Shown in pieces: positions 1 through 8,236 of a stretch of DNA of 40,804 nucleotides (its first letter is position 1; every line of letters begins with the position of its first letter). The notes below the pieces were generated by a model that was not told where the DNA came from, made no database searches, and was given only the letters and a program-made list of their open reading frames with translations. Source of the stretch: Coriobacteriales bacterium (GTDB lineage: Bacteria; Actinomycetota; Coriobacteriia; Coriobacteriales; Atopobiaceae); NCBI GenBank assembly GCA_030529625.1, contig JAUMWN010000014.1:1-40804 (forward strand). Direction: 5' to 3'. A program made the position numbers and the translations under genes.

Positions 1-119
1 CTGGGCATGTAGAAGTAGAGCAGCCAGTTGGACACCACGCCCGACAGCATGGCCCAGCCAAGCTGTCCAATGGCAAAGTTCCTCATGATCCTGCCGTCCG
101 CCAGTTTCCTCTCCGTCAT
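1..119 (-). CDS. MFS-type transporter, N-terminal fragment (partial)
   Basis: Only the first 39 codons are inside the window; the gene continues past position 1. The peptide begins MTERKLADGRIM and runs into a hydrophobic stretch (NFAIGQLGWAMLSGVVSNWL) that looks like the first membrane helix of a major-facilitator sugar or drug transporter. The ATG at 119 lies 15 nt after the stop of the TetR gene on the same strand, with a G-rich ribosome site about 12 nt upstream, so the two are probably one operon. In that arrangement the regulator would control its own transporter. The substrate cannot be judged from this fragment, and the family call rests on one helix. Confidence 0.6.
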   Translation of the reverse strand, partial: MTERKLADGRIMRNFAIGQLGWAMLSGVVSNWLLYFYMP

Positions 120-134
120 CGAGCCACATCCCCC

Positions 135-836
135 CTACTGCGCGCCCGCGCTCGCCGCGGGCGCCTTGCTTGACAGGGACCACAGTGCCATGTCTATGAG
201 GCACTGCAGTTCCGTAAATCCTTGAGAAAAGTCATCCGAGGGGATGACCTCCCCTTGCTGCATCTTTTGCGCCACACCCATGAGCGCATGGGCCAAAGCC
301 AAATAGAACGGCCTAAACTCCACCTCGCGCGCAATGGACCCATCCGCGCGCCCCAGGCGATAGGCATCCTCGAATATAGAATAGAACGAGTCCACGTAGC
401 TGCCATACGATGCCAACTCATCGGTGGACACGCCCTGGGTAACCACCATGTGGTCGAACGCGCTCAAAAACGCGACGAAGTCGGCGTGCATGCAGTACGC
501 GTCGCGGTAGCGCTCCAACAGGGAGCGCAAACGACCCAGGCCATCGAGCGCAAGAAACTCAGGTGACTCCACCAGCTCTGCGATTTGAGCGTTGAACCGC
601 TCCCACAACAGCGTTGCCGCAGCCACCGCCACGCGCGACTTGGTTGAGAAGTGCCGATACACCGTGGCAACGCCCACCCCTGCGGCATTGGCGATGTCGG
701 CCATCTTTACCGGCTCGATGCCCTCGCGCAGGAACAGCTCGGCCGCGCACGCAACCACTCGGTCGTCTGCAACCGCGCCTGGCCCCTTGGCCCGCACCGC
801 CTCGTCTCCCACCAAATCCCATGTGTCCCGTGTCAT
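135..836 (-). CDS. TetR/AcrR family transcriptional regulator
   Basis: A 233-residue protein with an N-terminal TetR helix-turn-helix. The recognisable piece is ELFLREGIEPVKMADIANAA followed by GVGVATVYRHFSTKS (about residues 30-70), where the VATVYRHF block is the DNA-recognition helix of the family. The C-terminal two thirds is an all-helical ligand and dimer domain without a recognisable effector signature. The frame is open much further upstream, but the ATG at 836 is chosen because it places the HTH at the usual distance from the start and has AAGG upstream. The longer reading would run across the palindromic operator. The gene is divergent from the GT-B-like gene at 930 and followed by a transporter at 119. 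TetR proteins usually repress themselves and a divergent or downstream gene, which fits this layout. The ligand is unknown. Confidence 0.9.
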   Translation of the reverse strand: MTRDTWDLVGDEAVRAKGPGAVADDRVVACAAELFLREGIEPVKMADIANAAGVGVATVYRHFSTKSRVAVAAATLLWERFNAQIAELVESPEFLALDGLGRLRSLLERYRDAYCMHADFVAFLSAFDHMVVTQGVSTDELASYGSYVDSFYSIFEDAYRLGRADGSIAREVEFRPFYLALAHALMGVAQKMQQGEVIPSDDFSQGFTELQCLIDMALWSLSSKAPAASAGAQ

Positions 837-860
837 CGCTTGACCTTGTGTTCCCACATC

Positions 861-897
861 TGATAGTCTGTCTATCAACTTGATAGACAGACTATCA
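861..897. promoter_or_regulatory. Double palindromic TetR operator in the divergent promoter region
   Basis: A perfect 18-bp inverted repeat (TGATAGTCTGTCTATCAA and its complement) around a single centre base. Each arm is itself a small palindrome, GATAG-N5-CTATC, so the site offers two adjacent dimer sites of the TAGNCAGNCTA type that TetR proteins bind. It lies 24 bp from the TetR start and 32 bp from the start of the divergent gene, so one site could control both directions. Binding by this TetR is inferred from position and shape. Confidence 0.85.
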
Positions 898-929
898 AAC
901 AATGCGGCGCGATGCAAGGGGGAACAGCG

Positions 930-2453
930 ATGGACGGCACACAGGACCGGGCGAGCAGTATCTTTGGAAACCAGATCGACGAGCGCACGTACAAAAAAGC
1001 GTGCGCCAGCAAGAGGCGCTTTGCCAAGCGGTTTGGCGACGACGCATGCGCGACCTATCACCTGCGTGCCGAGGAGTTGCCCGTGATTGGCGAGCGCCTA
1101 GGCGTACGCAACCTGGTGATGGCACACGAGGACGCACCGCTCGACCTTGCCCAAGACGCGCGCCGGCATGCATGCGACACCACAACCTCGCGCACGGTGG
1201 CGGGTGCGGCAGGAAAGCCCGTGGTGGTGGGCAACATTCGCATGGGGTTTGGTCACTACCGCATATCCATGGCCATGGCATCTGCGGCCCATGCCATGGG
1301 ATACACCCCCTATTGGTTCGACCTCGCCTCGTTCGAGCAGGCCACAGGCTCCCAGATGATCGCGTCGCAAAACGAGCTCTACTCCCTTGGTTCGCGCCTT
1401 TCTCAAAAGAGTGGCCTGTTCAATCGCCTGTATTGGGAGCCGCTCAACTCGGAAGGGTTCCGCAAGCTCTCCTACAACGCGGCGGACCAGAAAAACGCCG
1501 AACTCTGCGTGCCGCTTTTTGCCGACTTGCCTGCCGACGTGCCCTTTGTAGGCACGCACGTATGGCCATCACAGGCGGCTGTGCACGCAGGCCTCACGCA
1601 TGTGGTGAACGCCATTCCCGACAACTGGCCCATGGCACTGCACCTGGCGGAGGGCTCGCTGCACACCGTGCAGACGCCTTCCGCATACCTGGGCTACCAC
1701 CAACTGCGTGGCATGGACGCCTCTCGCGATCTCAATCCCATGCCGCTGGGGAGCCTGCAGTACACGGGCCACTACGTGGACCACGAGCTCGTCTGTAACA
1801 TCGAGCAGGACTGCACGGCCCGAAAGAGGCGCCTGCTTGGCGGCGGACCCGTACGCTGGCTCATCTCGGTGGGAGGCGCCGGCGCGCAGCAGGACCTGTT
1901 TGCCGCCATCATCAATCGTCTGCTCCCCTACGTGCGCACCGACCAGGCTACGCTGTTCGTTAACGTTGGCGACCATCGGGGTGTGTGGGACGCGCTGTGC
2001 AAGGACGTGCCGGAGCTGCAGGAGAACGCCACCTGCCACTTTGGCGACTTCGCGCAGACCGCACGGCTGGCCGAGGACGCGCTTGAGGGCGACGCATGCG
2101 GCATCCACGCGTTCTGTGACGAGAATATCTTCTCGGCTGTGTACTCGTCCAACCTGCTCATGCGCTGCAGCGACGTGTTGGTAACCAAGCCGAGCGAGTT
2201 CAGCTTCTATCCCGTCCCCAAGCTCATGATCCATCGCGTAGGCGGACACGAGGCATGGGGTGCCATCAGAGCGGCCGAGGTAGGCGACGGCACGTACGAG
2301 ATCGACGACACGAGCGAGGTGCTCGCCATGATCGACTCGTTCCAATACGACCGTGAGCTGATCGCCTTTATGTGCGACAACATCGTATGCGCCAAGCGCG
2401 CCGGCATTTACGACGGCGCCTACGAGGTCGTACGCCTCGCCACCGACGCCTAA
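930..2453 (+). CDS. GT-B-fold glycosyltransferase-like protein of unknown function
   Basis: A soluble 507-residue protein. Near residue 100 it carries NIRMGFGHYRISMAMASAA, which resembles the GxGH-containing loop near the start of MurG and diacylglycerol glucosyltransferase (GT28-type) enzymes. Later parts read like the second Rossmann half: RWLISVGGAGAQQDLF, then VLVTKPSEFSFYPVPKLMIH where the donor-binding segment would be. No membrane segment is seen. The start is the ATG at 930 because AGGGGGA lies 6-7 nt upstream; the ATG at 912 has no ribosome site. The gene shares the TetR operator with the divergent regulator, so it is probably repressed by it. Sugar donor and acceptor are unknown, and the protein could be a non-catalytic member of the fold. 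Confidence 0.6.
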   Translation: MDGTQDRASSIFGNQIDERTYKKACASKRRFAKRFGDDACATYHLRAEELPVIGERLGVRNLVMAHEDAPLDLAQDARRHACDTTTSRTVAGAAGKPVVVGNIRMGFGHYRISMAMASAAHAMGYTPYWFDLASFEQATGSQMIASQNELYSLGSRLSQKSGLFNRLYWEPLNSEGFRKLSYNAADQKNAELCVPLFADLPADVPFVGTHVWPSQAAVHAGLTHVVNAIPDNWPMALHLAEGSLHTVQTPSAYLGYHQLRGMDASRDLNPMPLGSLQYTGHYVDHELVCNIEQDCTARKRRLLGGGPVRWLISVGGAGAQQDLFAAIINRLLPYVRTDQATLFVNVGDHRGVWDALCKDVPELQENATCHFGDFAQTARLAEDALEGDACGIHAFCDENIFSAVYSSNLLMRCSDVLVTKPSEFSFYPVPKLMIHRVGGHEAWGAIRAAEVGDGTYEIDDTSEVLAMIDSFQYDRELIAFMCDNIVCAKRAGIYDGAYEVVRLATDA

Positions 2454-2457
2454 CACG

Positions 2458-2499
2458 GCGACCTGTGCTGGGGGGGACTGTCCCCCCAGCACAGGTCGC
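2458..2499. repeat. GGGGGACTGTCCCCC palindrome with long arms (copy 1)
   Basis: A near-perfect hairpin: GCGACCTGTGCTGG, the G6-ACTGT-C6 core, then the complement of the first arm. It fills the whole space between the convergent genes ending at 2453 and 2499, so it could act as a two-way terminator, although no T-run follows. It is the first of about nine intergenic loci with this core. Confidence 0.85.
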
Positions 2500-3719
2500 T
2501 ACCAGATGCGGCGAATGGCCAGGCCGCTGAGGAGCTTGGGGTCGAACCAGGTGGACTTGGGCGGCATGAGCTCGCCCGCGTCTGCAACCGACATCACCTC
2601 GTCCATTGAGGTGGGATACATCCTCACGGCAATGCCGCCTTGGCCTGCAAGCGACTCGAGCTCTGTGACTTCGGCGCCACCCACAAAGGAGATGCGCTCG
2701 TCGGTACGCGGGTCGCGAATGCCCAGCAGCGGGTCGAGCACCTCGTTTTGCAGCACCGAGACATCCAGGTTGGCAACGGGATCCTCCGTCGTCTCCCCCT
2801 CCCAGCGCAACAGACGCCACGAGCCAAATGCGAAGAGGCCAAAGCAGCCCTTTTGGGCAGGCTCGACCGCCTGGACGCTCGGCTCTCCGCACGCAAAGCC
2901 CCGCGCCGCCAGTCCGTCGATTAGCTCTTGCTCGGTAAGTGCACCCACCTCGCTCACCACGCGATCGTAGGGAAGGATACGCAGTTGGCTCGCCGGGAAG
3001 AGCGCCGCCAGGAAGTATTCGGCGGGATCATTCTGCTTGCCCTGCTCGCGTCGATCCTGGCAAATGCGTACCGCGGCGGCCGCACGATGGTGGCCGTCGG
3101 CAATGTATGCCTCGCCGATGGTGGCAAACACCACACCCAGCGACTCCACGGCAACCTCGCGGGCAATGCGCCACACGCGCTGGCGCACGCCGTCGTCACT
3201 CACGAAGTCGTAGATGGGGTCGGCCGCACGGGCGGCGTCCAGAATAACGTTGATGGCCATGTTGTCGCGATACGCCACGAACACGGGACCCGTCTGCGCG
3301 CGCACCGTGGTGATGTGGCGCACCCGGTCGGCCTCCTTGGCAGGCAGGGTGAGCTCGTGACGTCGGAGCGTACCGTCCAGGTAGTCGTCGCAGGCTATGG
3401 AGCCCAGAATGCCCATCTGCCGGTGCGAGCCGCTGGTTTGCTCGTACAGATAATAGCAGGGGTGCTCGTCTCGCACGAGCGTCTGGTCGAGCTGCCGGTC
3501 GCGCAGCACCTGCTGCGCGTGGGCATAGACCTCGGGAGCGTAGGGATTCTGCCCCTCGTCAAAGCCAGTCTCGGGCCGGTCGATGGCCAGGAACGTGCGA
3601 GGGTGGTCCTCCACGTAGCGCCTGGCTTCCTCGTTGGTGAACACGTCGTAGGGAAGAGCGGCGAAGTCCTGCACGTGGTGTGGATCGGGCCGAAAACAGG
3701 TAATGGGCTCTATGCGCAT
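2499..3719 (-). CDS. DUF1015 family protein (SerK-like)
   Basis: A 406-residue protein recognisable as DUF1015. The N-terminus MRIEPITCFRPDP is followed by FAALPYDVFTNEEAR, a DHPRTFLAIDRPE stretch and, mid-protein, YIADGHHRAAAA, the most conserved motif of the family. Archaeal relatives include an ADP-dependent serine kinase (SerK), and bacterial DUF1015 genes often lie beside serine-biosynthesis genes. Two serA-like genes occur at 23334-25695 here, but not adjacent. The ATG at 3719 is chosen because AAGGAGG lies 5 nt upstream; an in-frame extension to 3782 lacks a ribosome site. Family assignment is secure; the serine-phosphorylating role is inferred. Confidence 0.85.
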   Translation of the reverse strand: MRIEPITCFRPDPHHVQDFAALPYDVFTNEEARRYVEDHPRTFLAIDRPETGFDEGQNPYAPEVYAHAQQVLRDRQLDQTLVRDEHPCYYLYEQTSGSHRQMGILGSIACDDYLDGTLRRHELTLPAKEADRVRHITTVRAQTGPVFVAYRDNMAINVILDAARAADPIYDFVSDDGVRQRVWRIAREVAVESLGVVFATIGEAYIADGHHRAAAAVRICQDRREQGKQNDPAEYFLAALFPASQLRILPYDRVVSEVGALTEQELIDGLAARGFACGEPSVQAVEPAQKGCFGLFAFGSWRLLRWEGETTEDPVANLDVSVLQNEVLDPLLGIRDPRTDERISFVGGAEVTELESLAGQGGIAVRMYPTSMDEVMSVADAGELMPPKSTWFDPKLLSGLAIRRIW

Positions 3720-3836
3720 AATGCCTCCTTGGCAAGCGTTGCAACCGTAATCATACCTAACGGCACCCACCATGTCCCGCATTCACCCACGCTACACACA
3801 ATGGAGCATGTCCCGATCGAGCATGATTGTGCATAG

Positions 3837-3914
3837 GGCCATCCGTTTGGGAAGGGGCACCTTTGGCACACGGCCCTCCATGTCCCAAAGGTGCCCCGTC
3901 CCAAACGGATGGCC
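3837..3914. repeat. 30-bp imperfect inverted repeat in a divergent intergenic region
   Basis: Arms 3837-3866 and 3885-3914 are complementary apart from one base (GGGAAGGGG against GGGACGGGG) and enclose an 18-nt loop. The sequence is unrelated to the GGGACTGTCCC family. It lies between divergent genes starting at 3719 and 3962, where no terminator is needed, so a small mobile-element remnant or a regulatory site is more likely than a terminator. Confidence 0.75.
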
Positions 3915-3961
3915 AAAATGGGATAATGGCAAGCCGTTGGTAGCCCACCAAGGATGGGCGG

Positions 3962-5311
3962 ATGCGCATACAAAACCCCAAGCCTGCCTTCTCGCCCGTC
4001 GATCTGGTGATACCGGCGGTGTGCCTTGTGGTGTACGTCGCGTGGTCGTGGACGCTACCGGTGGAGATGGCTCCCGACGAGGCCATGCGGCTCCCCGTTC
4101 CCTTTTTCATTCTGGAGCACGGCCACCTGCCCATTGGAAACGAGCCGCAGATCGTGCACGAGCTGTGGGGGACGTCGTATGCCTTTGAGCCCTACGGCTC
4201 TTCTTTGGTGGGTCTACTGTTTATGAAGGTCGCCTCGCTCTTTACCACCAGCGAACTCTGGCTCATTCGCGCCGTGCGACTGGCGAGCGTGGTGAGTGCG
4301 TGCGGAACGGTGCTTTTGTGCGAACGCATTGGCAAGCGCCTGTTTTGCAATCCCCTCTCCCCCTACCTTCTGGCCATCTGTTGCGGGCTGCTTCCCCAGT
4401 TCGCCTTTTGGGCCTCATATCTCAACAACGACGCCTTTATGGTGTTTGCGACGGCGGCCACCATCGACGCGTGGCTCGTAGGCATCGAGCGCGAGTGGGA
4501 CCTTCGTAGCAAGGTGTTTCTGGGATGTGCCGTGGGGCTCTGCGCCATCAGCTACTACTTTGCCTACGGCTACATACTTGCCTCAATCGTGGTGTTCTTC
4601 CACACCAGCAGGAAGCTGCGTGGCAAGGACGGTACTTGGCTGCCTCGCGCCCTGCGTGGCGCCTGCGTCGTGTTCCTGGTTGCCATGGCCGTGGGCGGTT
4701 GGTTCTTTGTGAGAAACGTGTTCGTCCACGACGGCGACCTGTTTGGTATGGAAGCATCGCGCGAACTCGCAGAGCAAAACGCCGTAGACGAGCTCAAGCC
4801 CAGCGTCCACCAAACGCCACAGACCCGCGGGAGGCCCTTCCTGCTCATGGTATTTGGGAACGAAGGCGGATCGTGGCTGCTGGACAGCATACGGAGCGCC
4901 GTCGGCGTGTTTGGGTACCTGGACATACCCCTGGGGGCAACCACACTGCGGCTGTACTACCTGTTCTTTGCCATCGGGGCGATTGCCGGCATTCCCTTTG
5001 CCCTGCAAGAGCGCCGGGCGGGAAGCGGGTTTGTGTACGGCGTGTTCGTGTGCCTGATGCTCTTTGCCTTTTGGATGGCAGCCTTCTACTCGTGGGCAAT
5101 AGACTACCAGGCACAGGGCCGATACTTCGCCTCAGGGCTCATTCCCTTCCTCGTGTTTGTGGTGGGGGGATTCGAGATGCTCTCGGGACACCGCACGCAT
5201 CAGGACCAGCTCGACGCGCGTGCGCGAGCCGTGCCGCTGATCTGCGCGGGCACCTACGTGCTTTTGTTTGCCTACTCCGCGATCACGGTGATCATTCCGC
5301 GCTGCACGTAG
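3962..5311 (+). CDS. Polytopic GT-C-like membrane glycosyltransferase (DUF2142-like)
   Basis: A 449-residue protein with about ten membrane segments. After the first helix comes LPVEMAPDEAMRLPVPFF, with the acidic pair in the first extracytoplasmic loop that GT-C enzymes use to bind a lipid-linked sugar donor. Near the C-terminus is DYQAQGRYFASGLIPFLVF, which matches the QGRYF signature of DUF2142 and related mannosyltransferase-like proteins. Such proteins move sugars from polyprenyl-phosphate carriers to acceptors outside the membrane. The ATG at 3962 follows AAGGATGGGCGG. The gene ends inside the tail of the convergent GT87-like gene (20-bp overlap). With the UbiA enzyme at 6651 it suggests a polyprenyl-phospho-sugar pathway. 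The sugar and acceptor are unknown. Confidence 0.7.
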   Translation: MRIQNPKPAFSPVDLVIPAVCLVVYVAWSWTLPVEMAPDEAMRLPVPFFILEHGHLPIGNEPQIVHELWGTSYAFEPYGSSLVGLLFMKVASLFTTSELWLIRAVRLASVVSACGTVLLCERIGKRLFCNPLSPYLLAICCGLLPQFAFWASYLNNDAFMVFATAATIDAWLVGIEREWDLRSKVFLGCAVGLCAISYYFAYGYILASIVVFFHTSRKLRGKDGTWLPRALRGACVVFLVAMAVGGWFFVRNVFVHDGDLFGMEASRELAEQNAVDELKPSVHQTPQTRGRPFLLMVFGNEGGSWLLDSIRSAVGVFGYLDIPLGATTLRLYYLFFAIGAIAGIPFALQERRAGSGFVYGVFVCLMLFAFWMAAFYSWAIDYQAQGRYFASGLIPFLVFVVGGFEMLSGHRTHQDQLDARARAVPLICAGTYVLLFAYSAITVIIPRCT

Positions 5312-6515
5312 CCTGTTCCATGCGCGCGACGTCCTGCTCCACCCGCGCGACGCGCGTCCAGCGAATCACCAGGTACGCTACAAACGCCAGCACCGCAAAG
5401 CCCTCAACGCTCTTGATCACGTCCACCATAAACAGGTCGCGGGCGTGCGTGTAGGTAAACACACCCACCAGGATGCGCGACGTCTCCATGAGCACCATGC
5501 CCAGCAGCGCCACGAGCGAACGAGCAGGCGTGCGCTCCACGTGCGCGAACAGATAGTAAAAGAAGAACGCGCACACGCACAGGATAAGAAAGTCTGTCCC
5601 GTTCTTGTAAATCCACACCACCGACGCGGCACAGGCGGGCACGTAAGTTAAAAGCCCCTTGAAGCGACACGGGCGGGAGCGCACCAGCAGCCACAGCGCG
5701 ACGGTAAACACGACGCCAATGCCCACGTTTGCCGCAAGTATTGTGCTGGGAGCAACGCCTGCGAAGTGCAGGGGGCTAAGCAGACCTAGGTACTGCTTGT
5801 TTACCATCACGCCATACTGTCCCATCTCGGACAGTAGTCCCAGCGCAGGGGTACCCGTGAGTACCGAGGCACAGCCCCAGGACACGAGGTCGATTGCCGC
5901 CGCGAGTGCGATCGTGCGAAACTTGCCGTTGAGCAGCATCACGCCACAAATGGGTACCGCTATTTGCGGCTTGGTCATGGCAAACGCGACCAGTATGCCC
6001 GCCAGCCACGGATGGTCGTCGGCTATGAGCATGGCTTGGATGAGGAAGATGCACAGGGCACCACCCGTGTTGCCGTAACGCAGGGAGTACATGAGGCTAA
6101 AGTGCACCACCACGAGCAGGAGCGCCAGCGTGGCGTCGGCGCGCTGCAGCCCCCACCGGGCCCGGCGACTGTGCACGATGTATGCTAGTACCGCCAGCGC
6201 GACCACGTGCAAGGCAACCACGTACACCCTGGCCACCTCCATGGGAAGCATGGCGCCATACAGCGCGCTTCCCAGCACAAGCGACCATGGTGCCGTTGAG
6301 AAACCCTTGGGAATCGCCCCCACGGCCTCGATGGCCGCGGGCTTGCCAATGAGTGGGAACGGATCGATGCCCATGAGGGAGTACTTGCAGATGCGCCAGT
6401 GCCCGGCAAGGTCCCAACTGTCGTAGCCGAGCACCACAAAGCAGTAAATGGTGGCGAGTCCGCAGGCCACGATGCAGGCGACCACGACTCTCATCCTCGT
6501 ACCGTTTTGCAACAC
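5292..6515 (-). CDS. GT87-like (DUF2029) integral membrane glycosyltransferase
   Basis: A 407-residue protein with about ten hydrophobic helices. The first loop contains GYDSWDLAGHWRICKYSLMG, with an acidic motif followed by a Y-rich stretch typical of DUF2029/GT87 enzymes such as the mycobacterial polyprenyl-phosphomannose-dependent mannosyltransferases. The segment AFAMTKPQIAVP (TKPQ) is another family hallmark. The GTG at 6515 is taken as the start because GAAGGGAAG lies about 7 nt upstream, whereas the ATG at 6494 has its only GAGG directly against it. The gene is divergent from the UbiA gene and converges on the GT-C gene with a 20-bp tail overlap. It probably uses the lipid-linked sugar made by its neighbours, which is inference. 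Confidence 0.75.
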   Translation of the reverse strand: MLQNGTRMRVVVACIVACGLATIYCFVVLGYDSWDLAGHWRICKYSLMGIDPFPLIGKPAAIEAVGAIPKGFSTAPWSLVLGSALYGAMLPMEVARVYVVALHVVALAVLAYIVHSRRARWGLQRADATLALLLVVVHFSLMYSLRYGNTGGALCIFLIQAMLIADDHPWLAGILVAFAMTKPQIAVPICGVMLLNGKFRTIALAAAIDLVSWGCASVLTGTPALGLLSEMGQYGVMVNKQYLGLLSPLHFAGVAPSTILAANVGIGVVFTVALWLLVRSRPCRFKGLLTYVPACAASVVWIYKNGTDFLILCVCAFFFYYLFAHVERTPARSLVALLGMVLMETSRILVGVFTYTHARDLFMVDVIKSVEGFAVLAFVAYLVIRWTRVARVEQDVARMEQATCSAE

Positions 6516-6612
6516 CCGTCACTTCCCTTCTCACAACGTAACACGAAGCCTGGCAATTACGCAGAATTGTGTGCATGCGCCATTCTCTCACAGGGCGATT
6601 GGACAACATCCC

Positions 6613-6618
6613 TATAAT
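6613..6618 (+). promoter_or_regulatory. Candidate -10 box for the UbiA operon
   Basis: A consensus TATAAT 33 nt upstream of the GTG start at 6651. No good -35 hexamer is seen at 16-18 nt spacing, so only the -10 element is supported. It lies in the divergent region between the GT87-like and UbiA genes. Confidence 0.45.
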
Positions 6619-6650
6619 TCAATCACTACACCTCAACTGCAAGGAATGAT

Positions 6651-7631
6651 GTGACTACGAGCGAGCAGAAGAACACAGACGGGCACAAGCGGGGGGCGGG
6701 CATTGCCCCCTACATCCACATCGCCCGTCCCGACCATTGGATAAAGCAGCTGTTTATCCTCCCCGGCGTCGTGCTGGGCCTGCTGGTTGGCAACGTGAAC
6801 ATGCCCCTTCCCCCTGCCACGCGGCAAATCGTGCTGGTGCTCTTGGCAACGTCGCTGATTGCTTCGGCCAACTACGTGATCAACGAGTGGCTCGACCGCG
6901 ACTTCGACCGGTTCCACCCGGTGAAGAAGCACCGTCCCGCTGTCGCCCAGGGCCTCAACCCCGTCGTGGTCTATGCCGAATGGGCCACACTCTCGGTGCT
7001 GGGGATGGGCACGGCATGGCTCGTCAACGTCCCTTGCTTCGTGGTAGTGGCCACACTGTGGGTTATGGGCCTGCTCTACAATGTAAAGCCCATCCGCACC
7101 AAGGACATCCCCTACCTGGACGTCCTCTCCGAGTCACTCAACAACGCACTGCGCCTGCTCATTGGCTGGTTCGCCATCGTGGTGGGCACGCTACCGCCCA
7201 CCTCGGCGGTAATCGGCTACTGGATGGCCGGTGCCTACCTCATGGCCATCAAGCGCTTTAGCGAGTACCGCGCCATTGGCGATCCCAAGACCGCCGGGCT
7301 GTACCGCAAGAGCTTCGCGCGCTACACCGAGCGGTCGCTCTTGGACTCCTCGCTGTTCTACGCCATGTTCAGCGTGTTTTTGCTCGGCGTGTTCCTGGTG
7401 AAGTGGCACATCGAGTACGTGATCGCCATGCCCTTTTTGTGTGGCCTGTACGTGATGTACTTTAACCTCGCCTTCCAAAAGGACTCGGCCGTGCAGGCAC
7501 CCGAGAAGCTCTATCACGAGCGCAGGCTTATGCTGTACGTGGTGTTTCTTATCGTGCTCTTTGCCGTGCTCACCGTGGTGAGCATCCCGGTGCTGCATAC
7601 GCTGTCCGACGTCGCGCTCATTCGCATGTAG
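6651..7631 (+). CDS. UbiA-family prenyltransferase, decaprenyl-phosphate phosphoribosyltransferase-like
   Basis: A 326-residue membrane protein with eight or nine helices. The first aspartate-rich motif is N78-x3-D82-x3-D86 in YVINEWLDRDFDRFHPVKKH. The HPxKxxRP tail right after it is typical of the branch containing mycobacterial Rv3806c, which transfers phosphoribose from PRPP to decaprenyl phosphate, rather than of quinone-making UbiA enzymes. The second conserved region (DIPYLDVLSESLNNALRLLIG) has the acidic residues expected. Translation starts at GTG 6651, with AAGGA 5 nt upstream. A HAD phosphatase follows after 25 nt, and this pairing (sometimes a fusion) recurs in bacteria and suggests that the phosphorylated product is dephosphorylated. 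The likely product is a polyprenyl-phospho-pentose for wall polymers. The exact substrate is inferred. Confidence 0.85.
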   Translation: MTTSEQKNTDGHKRGAGIAPYIHIARPDHWIKQLFILPGVVLGLLVGNVNMPLPPATRQIVLVLLATSLIASANYVINEWLDRDFDRFHPVKKHRPAVAQGLNPVVVYAEWATLSVLGMGTAWLVNVPCFVVVATLWVMGLLYNVKPIRTKDIPYLDVLSESLNNALRLLIGWFAIVVGTLPPTSAVIGYWMAGAYLMAIKRFSEYRAIGDPKTAGLYRKSFARYTERSLLDSSLFYAMFSVFLLGVFLVKWHIEYVIAMPFLCGLYVMYFNLAFQKDSAVQAPEKLYHERRLMLYVVFLIVLFAVLTVVSIPVLHTLSDVALIRM

Positions 7632-7656
7632 CGCCCACACAAAAGGCAGGCACCGC

Positions 7657-8226
7657 ATGAACGTCTACGACTTTGACGGCACGATCTATCGCGGCGACAG
7701 CACCAAGGACTTCTACTTGCATTGCCTGCGCCACAACCCCCGCATGTTGGCCCAGGTTCCCGCAAACGGCGTGGACTGCGTGCAGTTCGCGCTGCACCGG
7801 CTCGCGCGGCAGGATTTTAAGGAGCGGTTCATGCGCCGACTGCTGTCGCGCGTGGAGGCCAGCCGCATGGTTGCCAGCTTTTGGCAGACGCACCGCGGTC
7901 GGCTGCAGGAGTGGTACCTGGAGCAGCGCGATGCGGGCGACCTGGTTATCTCGGCATCGCCGCAGTTCCTCTTGCAGCCACTGTGCGACGAGCTGGGCGT
8001 AAGCCTTATCGCCACGAACGTGGACCCCGCCACCGGCGCGTTTTTGGGACCCAACATGCGCGGGGAGGAGAAGGTGCGCGCCTTTGGCGAGGCCTATCCG
8101 CACACGACCCCGGCTGCGTTCTACTCCGACAGCATGAGCGACGCACCCATGATGAGGCTTGCCGAGCAGGCGTTCTTGGTCCGCGGCACAAAGATCACGC
8201 CCGTCGACCGCCATGCGCTATCCTAG
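7657..8226 (+). CDS. HAD-IB family phosphatase paired with UbiA transferase
   Basis: A 189-residue HAD-superfamily phosphatase of the SerB-like IB subclass. Motif I is YDFDGTIYRGDST at the very N-terminus (nucleophile D5, acid/base D7), motif II is VISASP, the motif III lysine is in RGEEKVRAF, and motif IV is FYSDSMSDAPM. The insert between motifs I and II is the alpha-helical cap of this subclass. The gene lies 25 nt after the UbiA gene on the same strand and is likely co-transcribed. Its most plausible substrate is the 5'-phosphate left on the polyprenyl-phosphoribose product, a job done in mycobacteria by an unrelated PAP2 protein (Rv3807c). A general small-molecule phosphatase cannot be excluded. 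Confidence 0.85.
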   Translation: MNVYDFDGTIYRGDSTKDFYLHCLRHNPRMLAQVPANGVDCVQFALHRLARQDFKERFMRRLLSRVEASRMVASFWQTHRGRLQEWYLEQRDAGDLVISASPQFLLQPLCDELGVSLIATNVDPATGAFLGPNMRGEEKVRAFGEAYPHTTPAAFYSDSMSDAPMMRLAEQAFLVRGTKITPVDRHALS

Positions 8227-8236
8227 ATGTACTGGA

